Shown piece after piece: positions 11,628 to 21,740 of a DNA stretch of 64,000 bases (within the stretch, counting starts at the first letter, position 1; each line of letters begins with the position of its first letter). A program made the translations under genes and the position numbers. The DNA is from Didymella arachidicola (taxonomy: Eukaryota > Ascomycota > Dothideomycetes > Pleosporales > Didymellaceae): the NCBI GenBank assembly GCA_016630955.3, contig CM050000.1, positions 558,001 to 622,000 on the forward strand. The letters are read 5' to 3'. The notes beneath the pieces were generated by a model that was given only the letters and a program-made list of their open reading frames with translations, was not told the origin of the DNA and ran no database searches.

Positions 11628-12824
11628 TTACAAAGAGAGGAACCTCGGATATTCCTCCTCAGTAAGTCCAATCTCAGACGTCGTTACTTTCACTCCCTTC
11701 GAGTCTTTCGAGGCAGCCCGCCTGACTGCGTCAGAATGCTTCTTCTCTACCGCATTCATCCACCTGGCCCACTGCTTCTCGCCCTGATCCTCTGGCAAGG
11801 GCGTCTCCGCTGCTACCTGGAGCTCTTCCGCCATGCTCTCTGCGTCAGTGGCCATATCCGTATCCCATTCGATGACCGCCAGAACTGCATTCCTCAACGC
11901 CTTGGAAGAATGCTCATCCTTGCCACCCTCAGCCCATGCGAGCAGTTTCCTCCCACAGTAGAAATCCCTTCTCGAAACGCGAAGAAAGTCGAAGGTGTGC
12001 GTAGTCGAAGCCACCAGCTTCTCTCTCTGCAGTGCAGCAAAGTCCAGCGTCGCGATGCCCACCTTTTCATCCGGGTTGCGGCGCTGCAGTGTCCTGGCTC
12101 TTGCATTCGCACCGCCCTGCGTCGTCTCCAAGACACAGAACGGCATTTGAAGGTCATGACTACCTTCTGGGTAAATCGTCTTGATGGTGGTAAGCGCGCT
12201 CTGTAGATATCTCGACACAAAGGTGAGTGCAAAGTTGAGATCCATGTTGAATGCGCTCGACGGGGGCTGGGTGTAGCGACTCAAGAAAGAGCCGTTGGGG
12301 TCGAGATCTACCAAGGTGTGCACGAGGAAACACTGTGTGGTCGAGTGGGTTTGCTTTGCGATGGTGATATCGCTTTCGACTATGCCGGTGAACATCGTGG
12401 TGAGGAGTTGGCGGACTGTAGATTTCAGGGGGTCTGAGGGGTCAGTACTGTTCGACACCAAGAGGGATGTCAGGTCTCGCTTACCTGCTTGGTCGTCTGT
12501 GACTGTTGCAGCATCTGATGCCTGAGGAGTTCTCCTTTGACGTACTTCAAAAGTCATCTTCTTTTTGCCTATGCATCGAATCCTTTTGTTGATAGTATTG
12601 AAACACTTTTTGCAAGCTTTTCTGGCAGAAGCTTCGTGTTTCTTGCCTTTCTCCTTGATTCTTCTCCATCGTAAAGAGGCCAGGAGATATCTGACCCTTT
12701 TCTTCATTGTCTTGCGTTCTGCGACCTCGATGTCTTCGAGAAGAAGCTCGAAGTCGATATTGTGGTTGCAGCAGTCACACACTCCATAGCGGGGCCCGAA
12801 GAACTTAGTGAATAAGGAAAGCAT
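11628..12824 (-). CDS. Uncharacterised protein with two N-terminal Cys pairs
   Basis: Not recognised. One open frame of 398 residues. The N-terminus has CDCC (about residues 16-19) and, after a strongly basic stretch rich in K/R, CKKC (about 71-74); together these could bind one zinc ion. The middle and C-terminal parts are mixed helical with an acidic end. A perfect-looking intron lies inside the frame at 12434-12484: GTAAGC donor, CTGAC branch, CAG acceptor, 51 nt, a multiple of three. The protein could therefore be 381 residues when spliced. It converges on the thioesterase gene with only ~93 bp between stops. ATG 12824 is the first in frame. Real-gene confidence rests on length and codon pattern. 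Confidence 0.6.
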   Translation of the reverse strand: MLSLFTKFFGPRYGVCDCCNHNIDFELLLEDIEVAERKTMKKRVRYLLASLRWRRIKEKGKKHEASARKACKKCFNTINKRIRCIGKKKMTFEVRQRRTPQASDAATVTDDQAGKRDLTSLLVSNSTDPSDPLKSTVRQLLTTMFTGIVESDITIAKQTHSTTQCFLVHTLVDLDPNGSFLSRYTQPPSSAFNMDLNFALTFVSRYLQSALTTIKTIYPEGSHDLQMPFCVLETTQGGANARARTLQRRNPDEKVGIATLDFAALQREKLVASTTHTFDFLRVSRRDFYCGRKLLAWAEGGKDEHSSKALRNAVLAVIEWDTDMATDAESMAEELQVAAETPLPEDQGEKQWARWMNAVEKKHSDAVRRAASKDSKGVKVTTSEIGLTEEEYPRFLSL

Positions 12825-13793
12825 GGCGAAGTCTTGAATTCCTCTTATTTTTGAAGATATTTGAGGTTGAGATGTCGTGAGGAGACATCGCGAGATATGT
12901 GTGTGAGCCTATAATCCCCTCCTTGCGAACCAGAGTTCTACATGTCCCTGAGCCCAACAAAGCGGCCAGCCAACATGTCGATATGACCCACAGGGTTTTT
13001 TTTTGAGGATAGAGGTCTTGGTGCTGCATGTTTTCGGGGCCAGTGTTGACTTATGAGTAAAGTCATGACCGATGGACCTGTTACCTATAGCTTCCCGACT
13101 GGATTCAGCTCTGGGTCGTATCTGGTTATGGGACGATGAGACATACTCAGGAGAAAAACACAGTACAGTAAATCAAAGTCGGTCAACTACGGCTGCTGAA
13201 GCCAGTCGAGGGCCGTGTACGACGCTTGCATCATGTGACGGACCACAATGAGTTTCACAGACGCGACGCAAAATCGTCAACCTCAAACGACCGACACATA
13301 TGTATGTTGAAATGACTGGCGATTCGAGCACTTGCAAGTCTGGGCGATTTCCAGCGACCATGTTGCGCAGGCGTTAAACAATACCGTGCCAGGCCGGTTG
13401 TCTCCTTCCCATTTAATTTCTCAACACATGTACCGCAAGCATCTTGCGAGTTTTTGAATGATGCGTTTGTATAAAAGGATGCCTTGTTCCAGTTCCCCTG
13501 AGCTTTAGGCTGCAACGTCACTGCCGTGCGGAAACAAATAGCATCATCGACTGCCTTCACCTGCCGCCATCACCTGCCTCCTTTCATACCCGTTTGTTTA
13601 TAGCCCCACTAGCGCAGACGCGAACTTCACCTCTCAACAGTGCTTTATAATCACTTTCCTTCAATCAGACTCACTCACTGTCAATCAACGTCCACGCTCA
13701 CTCTCAGCTATCAGTCTCGACTTGACTTCTCGAATACTTGGAAGCTTTCGAGTACCCCAAATCCACACAAACGACGCTCACAAATCCGTCAAG
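12825..13793. other. Intergenic: upstream of the secreted cysteine-rich gene
   Basis: Nearly 1 kb. Short frames only. From about 13560 to 13793 the plus strand is CT-rich with CACTCACT and TCAATCA runs, like a fungal promoter/5' leader for the following gene. Confidence 0.45.
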
Positions 13794-14188
13794 ATGAAGA
13801 TCACGATCTTGTCGCTCAGTCTTGCCCTCAGCGCTGCCGTGTCCGCCATGCCAGGTGCGCAGGCTGCGCCCGAGCTAGCCGTTCGCGACACTCCCGAGGG
13901 TACCATCGACTGCGGCTTCTGCACCGGAATGTTCGACTTCTGCGTCCAGGTGCGGGATAAAGATGTCTCCTTGCTTCTCTGAAGCTGTGGCACTGACCAG
14001 CATGCAGAATGGTCACACTCGAGGTCAAGAAGGCTGTTTGCAGTCCTGCCGTGAGCACGTATGCCACCGCACTCCGGAGGCAAGACTGGAGAACTTCAAG
14101 GTCTATACCAATGCTGATGATTCTGCAGTGCAAGAAATGCCATGGCGAGTTCGACAGGTGCCCAGAGAAATCGCGTTACCTCAACTAG
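13794..14188 (+). CDS. Small secreted cysteine-rich protein (effector-like), three exons
   Basis: Not a known family to me. I join 13794-13949, 14008-14058 and 14129-14188, with GTGCGG and GTATGC donors, CAG acceptors, and phase 0 at both joins. The product is 88 residues. Residues 1 to about 18-25 are a signal peptide (MKITILSLSLALSAAVSA). The mature part has eight cysteines in pairs: CGFC, then a single C, GC..SC, then CKKC and a last C. The last exon, CKKCHGEFDRC, is only in frame with this splicing, which is the main argument for the model. Even cysteine number, small size and a lone position in a gene-poor stretch fit an apoplastic effector or antimicrobial-type protein. Function is inference. 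Confidence 0.7.
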
Positions 14189-15366
14189 CTCCAAGCGCCG
14201 GCAGCAGGTGTCTGAGATGTGACGATTCGGTCTGGAGATATTTAGTGGTATTCGAAGGATATGGCTGGCAAAAACATGGCCGTCAATGAGAATTGGTCTT
14301 GGTTCAGCCTTCGATAGCATATGGATGCATATCTAGGAGAAAGTCGATACCCAGTATCCAACCATTCCTCGGTATTGAAGTCAACTACAATGCTAGAGTC
14401 GTCCAGCGGCTAGATATGTTGCCATATGCTGTCGTCAGACTGTGTTATAGTCATCTTGTTGATATTGTGGCCTCATATACAACGGTCTGCATGCCGTGAT
14501 GACCATCTTTAAGCCTACACAAATCAAGCTTTCTGGTGTCGTCGTTGCTGATTCCATCGTTACGATGGGTTACGATGAGAACTATGAGAGACGGTAGATT
14601 GTTTGCTTCCATCTGAAAGTCGATGCTCGTGACACTTGGAAATGGAGTGTACGGTTGTCATATGATCTCGATGCAAGCAGGTTCTGTTTCCATAGCCAAA
14701 GGATAAGTTATAAGTTAGAAACAACGAACGAGATCCTAACTTCACTATCATTAGATATTCCAAAGTCTCAGCTGTCGCTTGCTGCACAAAATGAGCACTC
14801 AAACCAGATCCCAAGTCAGAAGCCACTCTTGCTTTTGAGCGCGTGCATGATACTAAGCGTGCGCACCTCGAGGACTGGTTGAAGCGCACGGGTGACTTGG
14901 TTTTGAAACAAGAGATTACTTTAGCGATGTTTAAAGTCAAGTTATCGAAAAGGGCAATACAATCCACAGAGGTCATGGTCAACACCGAGCATGAGAGAGA
15001 CATGATTCAAGAGGCGAGGACAGAGCACTTAACCGCCCGCGCTGATTTCGAGAAGTGGCAAGAAACTGGGCAGATGAACGTGAAAGCAGATCTCGAAGCA
15101 ACGATAGAGAGAAAGCTTACAGCTGCTGCCAAGCTGTATTTTGCGCACTTCGCCATCCCCTGATTTTTCTCGCTGATCGCACTCGCGGATGGACGTCCGA
15201 ACTCGGTTGTAAATAACATGATGGAGGTTTCAAGCTGAAAATTATTTCATTCATTATGTCGTTAAGAGTCGTGATAAGGACAGCTACACTTCGGTCTACA
15301 TCCAGGCATCTGGTGCATGCGGACCCCAAACCTTATGCCGTTAAGCGCCCAGCAGTAGCATCTACC
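14189..15366. other. Intergenic, with a possible broken coiled-coil ORF
   Basis: No confident gene. On the plus strand, an open frame ending at TGA 15161-15163 (from about 14790) encodes an acidic/basic helical stretch (AHLEDWLKRTG, TARADFEKW). An in-frame TGA at about 14790 and the absence of a good ATG (the first usable start is GTG 14843) suggest a decayed or wrongly bounded gene. Confidence 0.3.
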
Positions 15367-16671
15367 TCAGAACGCCCACAGCTTCTCTGCAATCGGATCT
15401 TTCCACATCCACGGATGCATTTGCGTCGTGTAAGTACACCCAGAGACAGCAGTCACTGCTGGTATCGTATTGCCCGTCTCTCGTACAGCATGTCGTGCAC
15501 AGTTGACGATCTGGTAAATGTACATCGCAAGTCCCGGGGCGAAATACACGAACAGATATACACCGTATCTAATTTCGGCCTGGAGTTGAGCAGATGACAA
15601 TCGTTTGCTTCCGTTGGGTGTGTCGTGAACGAATGAAGCAAGTCCAGGGAATTGCCTCTTGTAGTCGAAGGTTGAAAACCAGTAGGCCAGCAGGATAAAC
15701 ACCTCTAGTAGCCTTTCCAGCCACGTGGGAATCCTCCCTGGGAGCATACAGTTAACGTGTGATCCAACAAGATAGATCGTACCCAGTATCAACATGCCTA
15801 AGCAAGCGTACAAGGGCGAGCTGCCAATTGGTGCCGTGAGGTCGAGAAGTAATCTCATATACGTGGGCGGACCGACACTTAGGCCGACTAACCTCTCGAG
15901 CGTGGCCGCTATATGCAAACCTGCAAACGATCGACCAAATTTGGCGACATCGTTGGCTTCGTAAGCCCAACTTTGGTTTTTGGTGGCATATTTCCAATTG
16001 ATATCACACCATTGAAGCAAGAGATACAACGGACCTATCGTCAGGCCAAGAACAGCTAGACGGAACGCCCATGCATCCGCTGGCGTGATAGCAGCATCGG
16101 GTGGCAGTATGCGAGCTGTTATAGACCGATTGCCTCGTACTAAGGGAAGACCTGTGAGGTCCCACGGCATAGTGCTGAAACTGTAGCAGCGAGTTGTGAG
16201 AAACGTAGTGGCGCCAGCTTGTACCAAATACACCAGGGTCAGGCATGTCCTGGTAAGACGACTGAAGCAATTCTTGGGCTTGGAGTGTGCTTTTCTTCGT
16301 TGTAGTTCGAAGCCAGTTGACGCAGGGATGAACGGACTACTCGAATTGGTCTCTCCCTGGTAACGGTACGATCCAAGATCCACCATATCGATTCCGGATG
16401 GTGGGTTGGTCACGGATGGATCTGAGTCGGTGCCTTCGAGTTGCACACTGACAGCCTCGGCATACATACCAACAGCCTTGCTGAAGGAGGTTGATAAGTC
16501 ATGCGGGATGCTTTTTCTCCGGAGAGCGCGAACGATTCGTCTACTGATCATCTCAATCAGTCGAATGATGGTAGTAACAGCAGTCCAGGTAGGGTAGAGT
16601 GCGGCCGCGAGGATCAGGCATGCTTTATCTCCCGAAGACATGTTCAAAGCAGCCGCGTATTCAGCGACCAT
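15367..16671 (-). CDS. Uncharacterised multi-pass membrane protein
   Basis: Single exon, 434 residues, no family recognised. Hydrophobic segments lie near residues 14-35, 135-155, 205-225, 280-305, 315-335 and 370-395, so roughly six membrane spans. Between the first and second is a ~100-residue hydrophilic loop rich in Ser and charged residues. The sequence RALRRKS after the first span gives a positive-inside cue. Possible N-glycosylation (NRS) lies in the loop after the second span. ATG 16671 is the first in frame and gives a short N-terminus before the first span. This is the kind of orphan membrane protein often found only in related fungi. No operon-like context; its neighbour Arh1 is on the same strand 430 bp upstream. 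Confidence 0.6.
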   Translation of the reverse strand: MVAEYAAALNMSSGDKACLILAAALYPTWTAVTTIIRLIEMISRRIVRALRRKSIPHDLSTSFSKAVGMYAEAVSVQLEGTDSDPSVTNPPSGIDMVDLGSYRYQGETNSSSPFIPASTGFELQRRKAHSKPKNCFSRLTRTCLTLVYLVQAGATTFLTTRCYSFSTMPWDLTGLPLVRGNRSITARILPPDAAITPADAWAFRLAVLGLTIGPLYLLLQWCDINWKYATKNQSWAYEANDVAKFGRSFAGLHIAATLERLVGLSVGPPTYMRLLLDLTAPIGSSPLYACLGMLILGTIYLVGSHVNCMLPGRIPTWLERLLEVFILLAYWFSTFDYKRQFPGLASFVHDTPNGSKRLSSAQLQAEIRYGVYLFVYFAPGLAMYIYQIVNCARHAVRETGNTIPAVTAVSGCTYTTQMHPWMWKDPIAEKLWAF

Positions 16672-17102
16672 AACTAGTGTGCTGATGTGGATCGCGACTA
16701 CTTTGACCAGCGTTTCCGAAATACCACGAGACTGCCACTCTGCGTTACAGACTTCGATGCCTGTCAGGAAATATTAGCACAAATCTATCTGATGCAACAA
16801 GAAGAATCGGTACTCGGAAAGATCGCATTGGTGCTATTTCCTAAGGGTTGGCTGCTCGCTAGCAGAGTTGAGCTGTTATTTTCTGTCATAGTGATCGTAC
16901 GGGAGGACAGTTCCGCACTGGTAAGAAACCTGCTCTTGTAGTAGACTTGGGCACAGCCATGAAAACAAGGTGACGGGATGGTCGTGGCTGTCCATGAGCT
17001 CACCGGAATTGCGCAGCCACCGCGCTGACGCGGAGTATTTCGTAACGACGCTGCCCAGCTGTGGCGCTCATGCGTGAGGCACACTTGGCGGTGGCGTGCT
17101 TA
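16672..17102. other. Intergenic between same-strand genes
   Basis: 430 bp between the stop of arh1 and the start of the membrane-protein gene. Short plus-strand frames are present, with nothing supported. Confidence 0.45.
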
Positions 17103-18831
17103 TCAGCCATCCAGAATCTCCATCATCTCTGGTACACTGGCGAACTTTTCCCTCTCTTTTCCCTTGGCCTTACCACACGCCCGCTCTGCCTCATCTATCC
17201 TCTTCCAGTCAGCCCAACTGAGCGGCCGGAGGCCTTTGCCTTCTACTTCAGCCTTGACGCCATCCCAGCCCAAGTGTGTGCCCGTATTCCCTCCTTGCGC
17301 ATCGTTCAGAAACTTCGCGCCGTTTTCCCAATCGTAGGCAATGACGTCTGCCGAGGTAAAAGCATCTTGCATGGTACTGGCAATGACACCGGTGGGGCCG
17401 CGCTTCACCCATCCTGCACAGTATAAGCCGGGTACATGGCCAGCGGTCAGGCTGCCGGGACCAAGGTTAGGTGAGATGACACGCCCATGAATATCGTTTG
17501 GTATGATACCCAGCTTCGAGTCGAAAGGCACACCCAGGTCAGACAAGCCTGGGATAGCTGTGGACTTGTAGCCCACCGAGCGAAAGGCGAGCGAAGCAGG
17601 GACCGTGATTTCCTCCTCTGTCGCCTGCACACGTGCAGAGGGGTCTAGTGGGTCTGCGTCAGCTAGGAACTTCTGCTTCCTAAACGTCATAGATGATAGG
17701 TGCTTCGATCCTTCCTCTGCGTTCATTGAGACAGGTGCTCGCAAGAAGTCGAGTCTCCATGACCGTTCGACCTCCTCTGATGTAGCCGTGCTCCCTTTCA
17801 GTAGGACTTCGGCGGTGCGCTTCTGTACTCGGGGCAGCTTCTTGATCTCGGTAGGATAGAACGATCGATCGATGGGGTGGAAGGCGACGGAGGGTATCTT
17901 CATCAGCTCGCGGGCTTCTTTGACCGTGAAGGCAACCTCAGAAATGGTCAGTGCGATGTCTCAGCATTTGCAGTGATGGGCTTACCTGCAACGGTCCGCG
18001 CCTGCCTACCACCCTGACATGCTTGATCTTGCTCTCGGACAAGGTCTGGATAGCTTGCTCTGTGATGTCTGTCTTCCTCAAATGATCGAGGGGTGCAAGA
18101 AGGATGCGCGCAACATCCAGTGCCACGTTTCCCTGTCCCACGACCACAGCGTGCTCTCCATTCTGCAGGTCTGGCTGCAAGTTCTGAAATTGCGGCAGTC
18201 CATTGTACCAGCCAACGAACGCTCTCGCCGAGAAGACTCCCTTTAGATCTTCTCCGGGTATGCCCAATTGTCTGTCTTCATCTGCGCCATACGAAAACAG
18301 CATGGCATCGTAGTGTGGCTTCATCTTGGACAGCTCAACATCGTGGCCGACGCGCACATTGCCAATGTAGTTGAAGCGCGGCGACTGCGCCACCTCTTCG
18401 AAGGTATCCTGGCATTTCTTGACCTCTGGATGGTCTGGTGCTACGCCGAACCGCACGAGGCCGTATGGCACAGGCAGCTGCTCGTACATGTCGATGACGG
18501 CATCTTGGACTTTGTGCAGGAGGCGATGTGCTGTGTAGAAGCCGGCAGGACCGGAGCCTATGATGGCAATGCGCAAGCCTGTCCTTGGGGGAAGTGTGGT
18601 GCTATATGCATTGCGCTGAGTGGATAGTAAATTCGTTGCTGGTTTCGATGTGGCCTTCAGCGGCCGCAACGAGTCCGTTGTGAAACTCCTGCAGCCGCGC
18701 GGCACAGCAGTGCCATTCCCACGCGTAAGACGTGAAGCCTGAGCTGCTATGCGCTTAGTGCAACTCGCGCAGTCGTATGGCGATGACAAAATGCGTTGCG
18801 TGGTTATCATCTTGTGTAGAGTTGGATGCAT
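17103..18831 (-). CDS. arh1: Mitochondrial NADPH:adrenodoxin (ferredoxin) reductase, Arh1 type
   Basis: FAD enzyme that passes electrons from NADPH to mitochondrial ferredoxin for iron-sulfur cluster and haem A synthesis. Exons 17986-18831 and 17103-17936. The 49-nt intron has a GTAAGC donor and joins GRRGPLQ to VAFTVKEARELM, a well-conserved junction. An Arg/Ser-rich N-terminus of about 70 residues looks like a mitochondrial presequence. It is followed by the FAD site IAIIGSGPAGFYTA and the NADPH site VVVGQGNVALDVAR. The C-terminal FAD motif is GLYCAGWVKRGPTGVIAST. Frame extends upstream of 18831 only through a TTG codon. ATG 18831 (MHPTL) and ATG 18810 (MITTQR) are both possible; I give the longer. 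Confidence 0.92.
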
Positions 18832-19398
18832 GGGCGATGTCACGGACCGAACGCTCAAGGATGACTAAGAATCCGCCAAACCCCAAGTCAGTTCTCATGC
18901 ATGTCCTTGAGTGAGGTAGACACCATTGACGTGCATTGACTTTAATTCGACCTCTGCTCCAATTCAACACAGTTTTCAAGTCACCGCCAACTCGATTTGT
19001 AAAGCTGAGATCGAGCCTCGGCCTGTTCGCGCGCAGAACGACCGACAACCACGGAACCCACCTGGACATGCACTCCACAAAGGCATGAGTATCGCCGGCG
19101 CCCCACATGTTCTCAGAGAGCTAGAATCAAAAGCGTTGAAGCAAGCTCAGCCTATGCAATAAACGCCCGTCCCACCTGCGAATCAGCACGTCATGCACAA
19201 TCTGGCGCGCTATTGCGCGGGAAGTTCGCAGCCAACCGTTGGCCGAGCAACGAGGTATTTACTACATAGCTCCCCAGATCCTCGCACAACCCATGCGTTC
19301 ATCGCAAGCATTCCTTTGCTAAGCGACCGCACTCACTTTTCCTTCCTGAAGGTCGCGCAAGGGGAAGTTGCCATTCCTTGCTTGCCGGAGTCGCAATC
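18832..19398. other. Divergent promoter region (arh1 / membrane protein)
   Basis: 567 bp between head-to-head genes. Short frames without domains; nothing else recognised. Confidence 0.45.
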
Positions 19399-21509
19399 AT
19401 GGGCCGCTGGCAGCCCTATCTCTACTCGCCGGCGGAGAGGCAGTCGATGAACGATCCTCGGGACAACTTCAATCCCAAGGCTGTGACCATGGCCAGTCGC
19501 ACGCCGCCGTCACCGAAGAAGAAGCAGGATGGCCCCCTGGTGGACTTCAACAAGCACCCTGATAGCTACCTTGTCGTGCCCTATGGAAAGACGGACGCCC
19601 AGCCTATGAGCCCGAGGACGAAGCTCTGGATCCAGATTGCGCGATGGACTCAGCTCTTCTTCCGTATATGCAGTTTGTTGGGTGCCGTTGGATTGCTACT
19701 CTGTGCTATCTTCATCAAGGGCGTTCAAGACACTGAAGGATGGATCATGAGGATTCCAGTATGTGGTAGCTCCGATCGAATGGACCGAGACACTGACCAG
19801 CTTAGCCCGGTGTCGACATTGTAGCATGCTTGTATGCCACCTATCACCTCATTCGTAGTCCCAAGTCACGCCCTCCTGCTAGCTCAGCCAGCTACCACTT
19901 CTTCGCCCTGGTCTCCGATGCTGGCTTCATCCCCTTCTACGTCTACACTCTTCTCCTCGCGCGCCGAAATGCCGAAATGGGAGCTGGAACTACTGGACGC
20001 TGGAGGACGATGTTCCCTACTGATGATGACGCGGACAAGATACTCCTTACGACATGGCTTACTGCAGTCACTGCCGCAGGGCTTCACCTGATCTCAGCGT
20101 TCATCGACATGTATCTGATCGTCATCTTCAGGAAGATCACCAAGCTTCCGCCTGATATGAACCCCCTAGAGGACAACCTGACTCGCAGGAAGTCGAAGCA
20201 CAAGGCTAAGAACTCTTCGATCTCTGCGATCACGCCCTTCCTCGACGATGACAAGCGCTTCAGTGCGCAAAGCACGACCTCTATTGACAGAAACTCACAG
20301 TCGGACCCATTGCTTTCGCATGATATCCCGAGTCCTACCAAGACACAGATGTCCTTCATGCATACTCGTAGGGACTCGGAAACAGCCTACTCACCGCACA
20401 CTCCTCAGTCTGCGCGTCAGTCCAAGGAGCGCTTCTCGATGTACTCGCAGCCACAGACCGCCCGCCAATCTCGAATAAGTCTGGCGCACCGAGACGACCT
20501 CTACCGCCGAGACGACAATGTTGACAACGAGACCTTGGCTCAGCGCAAATCTCTCCTTGCACAGCAAGCAAAGATGCAGCAGCACGGCAGGAACAACTCT
20601 TACGTCACATCTTCATCCAAACAGGAATTTTACACCCCTCCCACGACCGCCCGCAGCGACAAGCCTGAGGCTGCTGGAGATATTGCCCTCCAAAGGATCA
20701 GTCACGAAGATCTGCAGAACGACAACTGGTTCGTTCATCCCGAGGATGACGAGGAACAGGGCAACGATACTCGTCACTTGGCCCCCAAGCAGTCTACCTT
20801 TGGCCAAAAGAAGGGCTATGCCGTAGTTTCTGCTTACGATGTATCAGATGTCGAAGATGAGGTCGACCGACCAATGGTCCCCCAACCCTTGCGCATGAAC
20901 CCGCCAACTCCTCAACCTACACCTCCCCCGATTCCCAACTTCGACAGCAAGAAGAACACGCCGCCTCCCTCCGGGCTTCACCGTACACAGACAACGACCT
21001 CGATCTCCACGGAAGCTACCTTCAATCGCTCCCACTCGCGCGGCAGCACACCGAAATCGCGCTACTACGGCGATCTGAAGGCTGCAACGGCTGGTGTCAG
21101 GAACGGTGGATCGGCTTCGAACTCTCCTGCGACTTCGCCGACAAAGGGTTCCTTCAAGGACCAGCCCAATCACCTTCCTAGTGCGACTGCACAGTACACT
21201 GTCAACAGCTCGCCTGTCAAGAACAATCTGGCGCAGAACGCACCATTCAGTCTTGACAAGAAATCGTACACTAGCGTGCGCAAGACTGGCGAATTCAATC
21301 ACACGCCCGTGAAGGCTATTTCGCCTCGTGTCGTGAGCAGATCTGGTATCGACTACGTCAACCCTTACGAGTTTGACGATTCGGACATTCCTACTCCAGG
21401 GCGCAGACGCGATGTCAGTGGAAAGATCGCAGAGGAGGGTCGCGGCGGAGGATGGAATAGCAATGGACTGACACAGCGCAAACCCAGCGGTGTTGGCTAC
21501 GCTTTTTAG
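19399..21509 (+). CDS. Membrane protein with about four spans and a long Ser/Pro-rich tail
   Basis: Family known to me only as a conserved fungal membrane protein. Exons 19399-19758 and 19806-21509 (47-nt intron, GTATGT donor, TAG acceptor, phase 0), 687 residues. Spans: about 80-104 (LLGAVGLLLCAIFI), 121-135 (PGVDIVACLYATYHLI), 145-165 (FFALVSDAGFIPFYVYTLLL) and 198-222 (WLTAVTAAGLHLISAFIDMYL). Everything after about residue 240 is polar and disordered. It is rich in Ser, Thr, Pro and Gln, with many SP/TP sites and PTPQPTPPPIP, so it is probably a phosphorylated cytoplasmic tail. The four-span core followed by a long tail resembles MARVEL-type or cortical scaffold proteins, but no motif proves it. 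ATG 19399 gives MGRWQPYLYSPAE, a plausible N-terminus. Confidence 0.78.
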
Positions 21510-21740
21510 TCGCACATATATCTCTGTTCGCAATTGGCGTTTTGAAAGTGTTCTCGTATGATTTGACGGGATTGCAAATGTTGGATACCTCGGAACTGCC
21601 GATACAATGTTTGTACATGATATCAGGATTACATAGCGCCGCAGCAGGCGAGACATGACGAATACATTGGTTGCTCGAACTCAGACCTCAGCGCTCTCCC
21701 ATCCACAGCATAACCTAGTGAAACTCGAGCAGCGCAAGTA

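Noticed and set aside
20844..21656. 270-codon minus-strand frame under the membrane-protein tail
   Set aside because: Antisense of a low-complexity coding exon; Arg/Ser/Val-rich with no domain.
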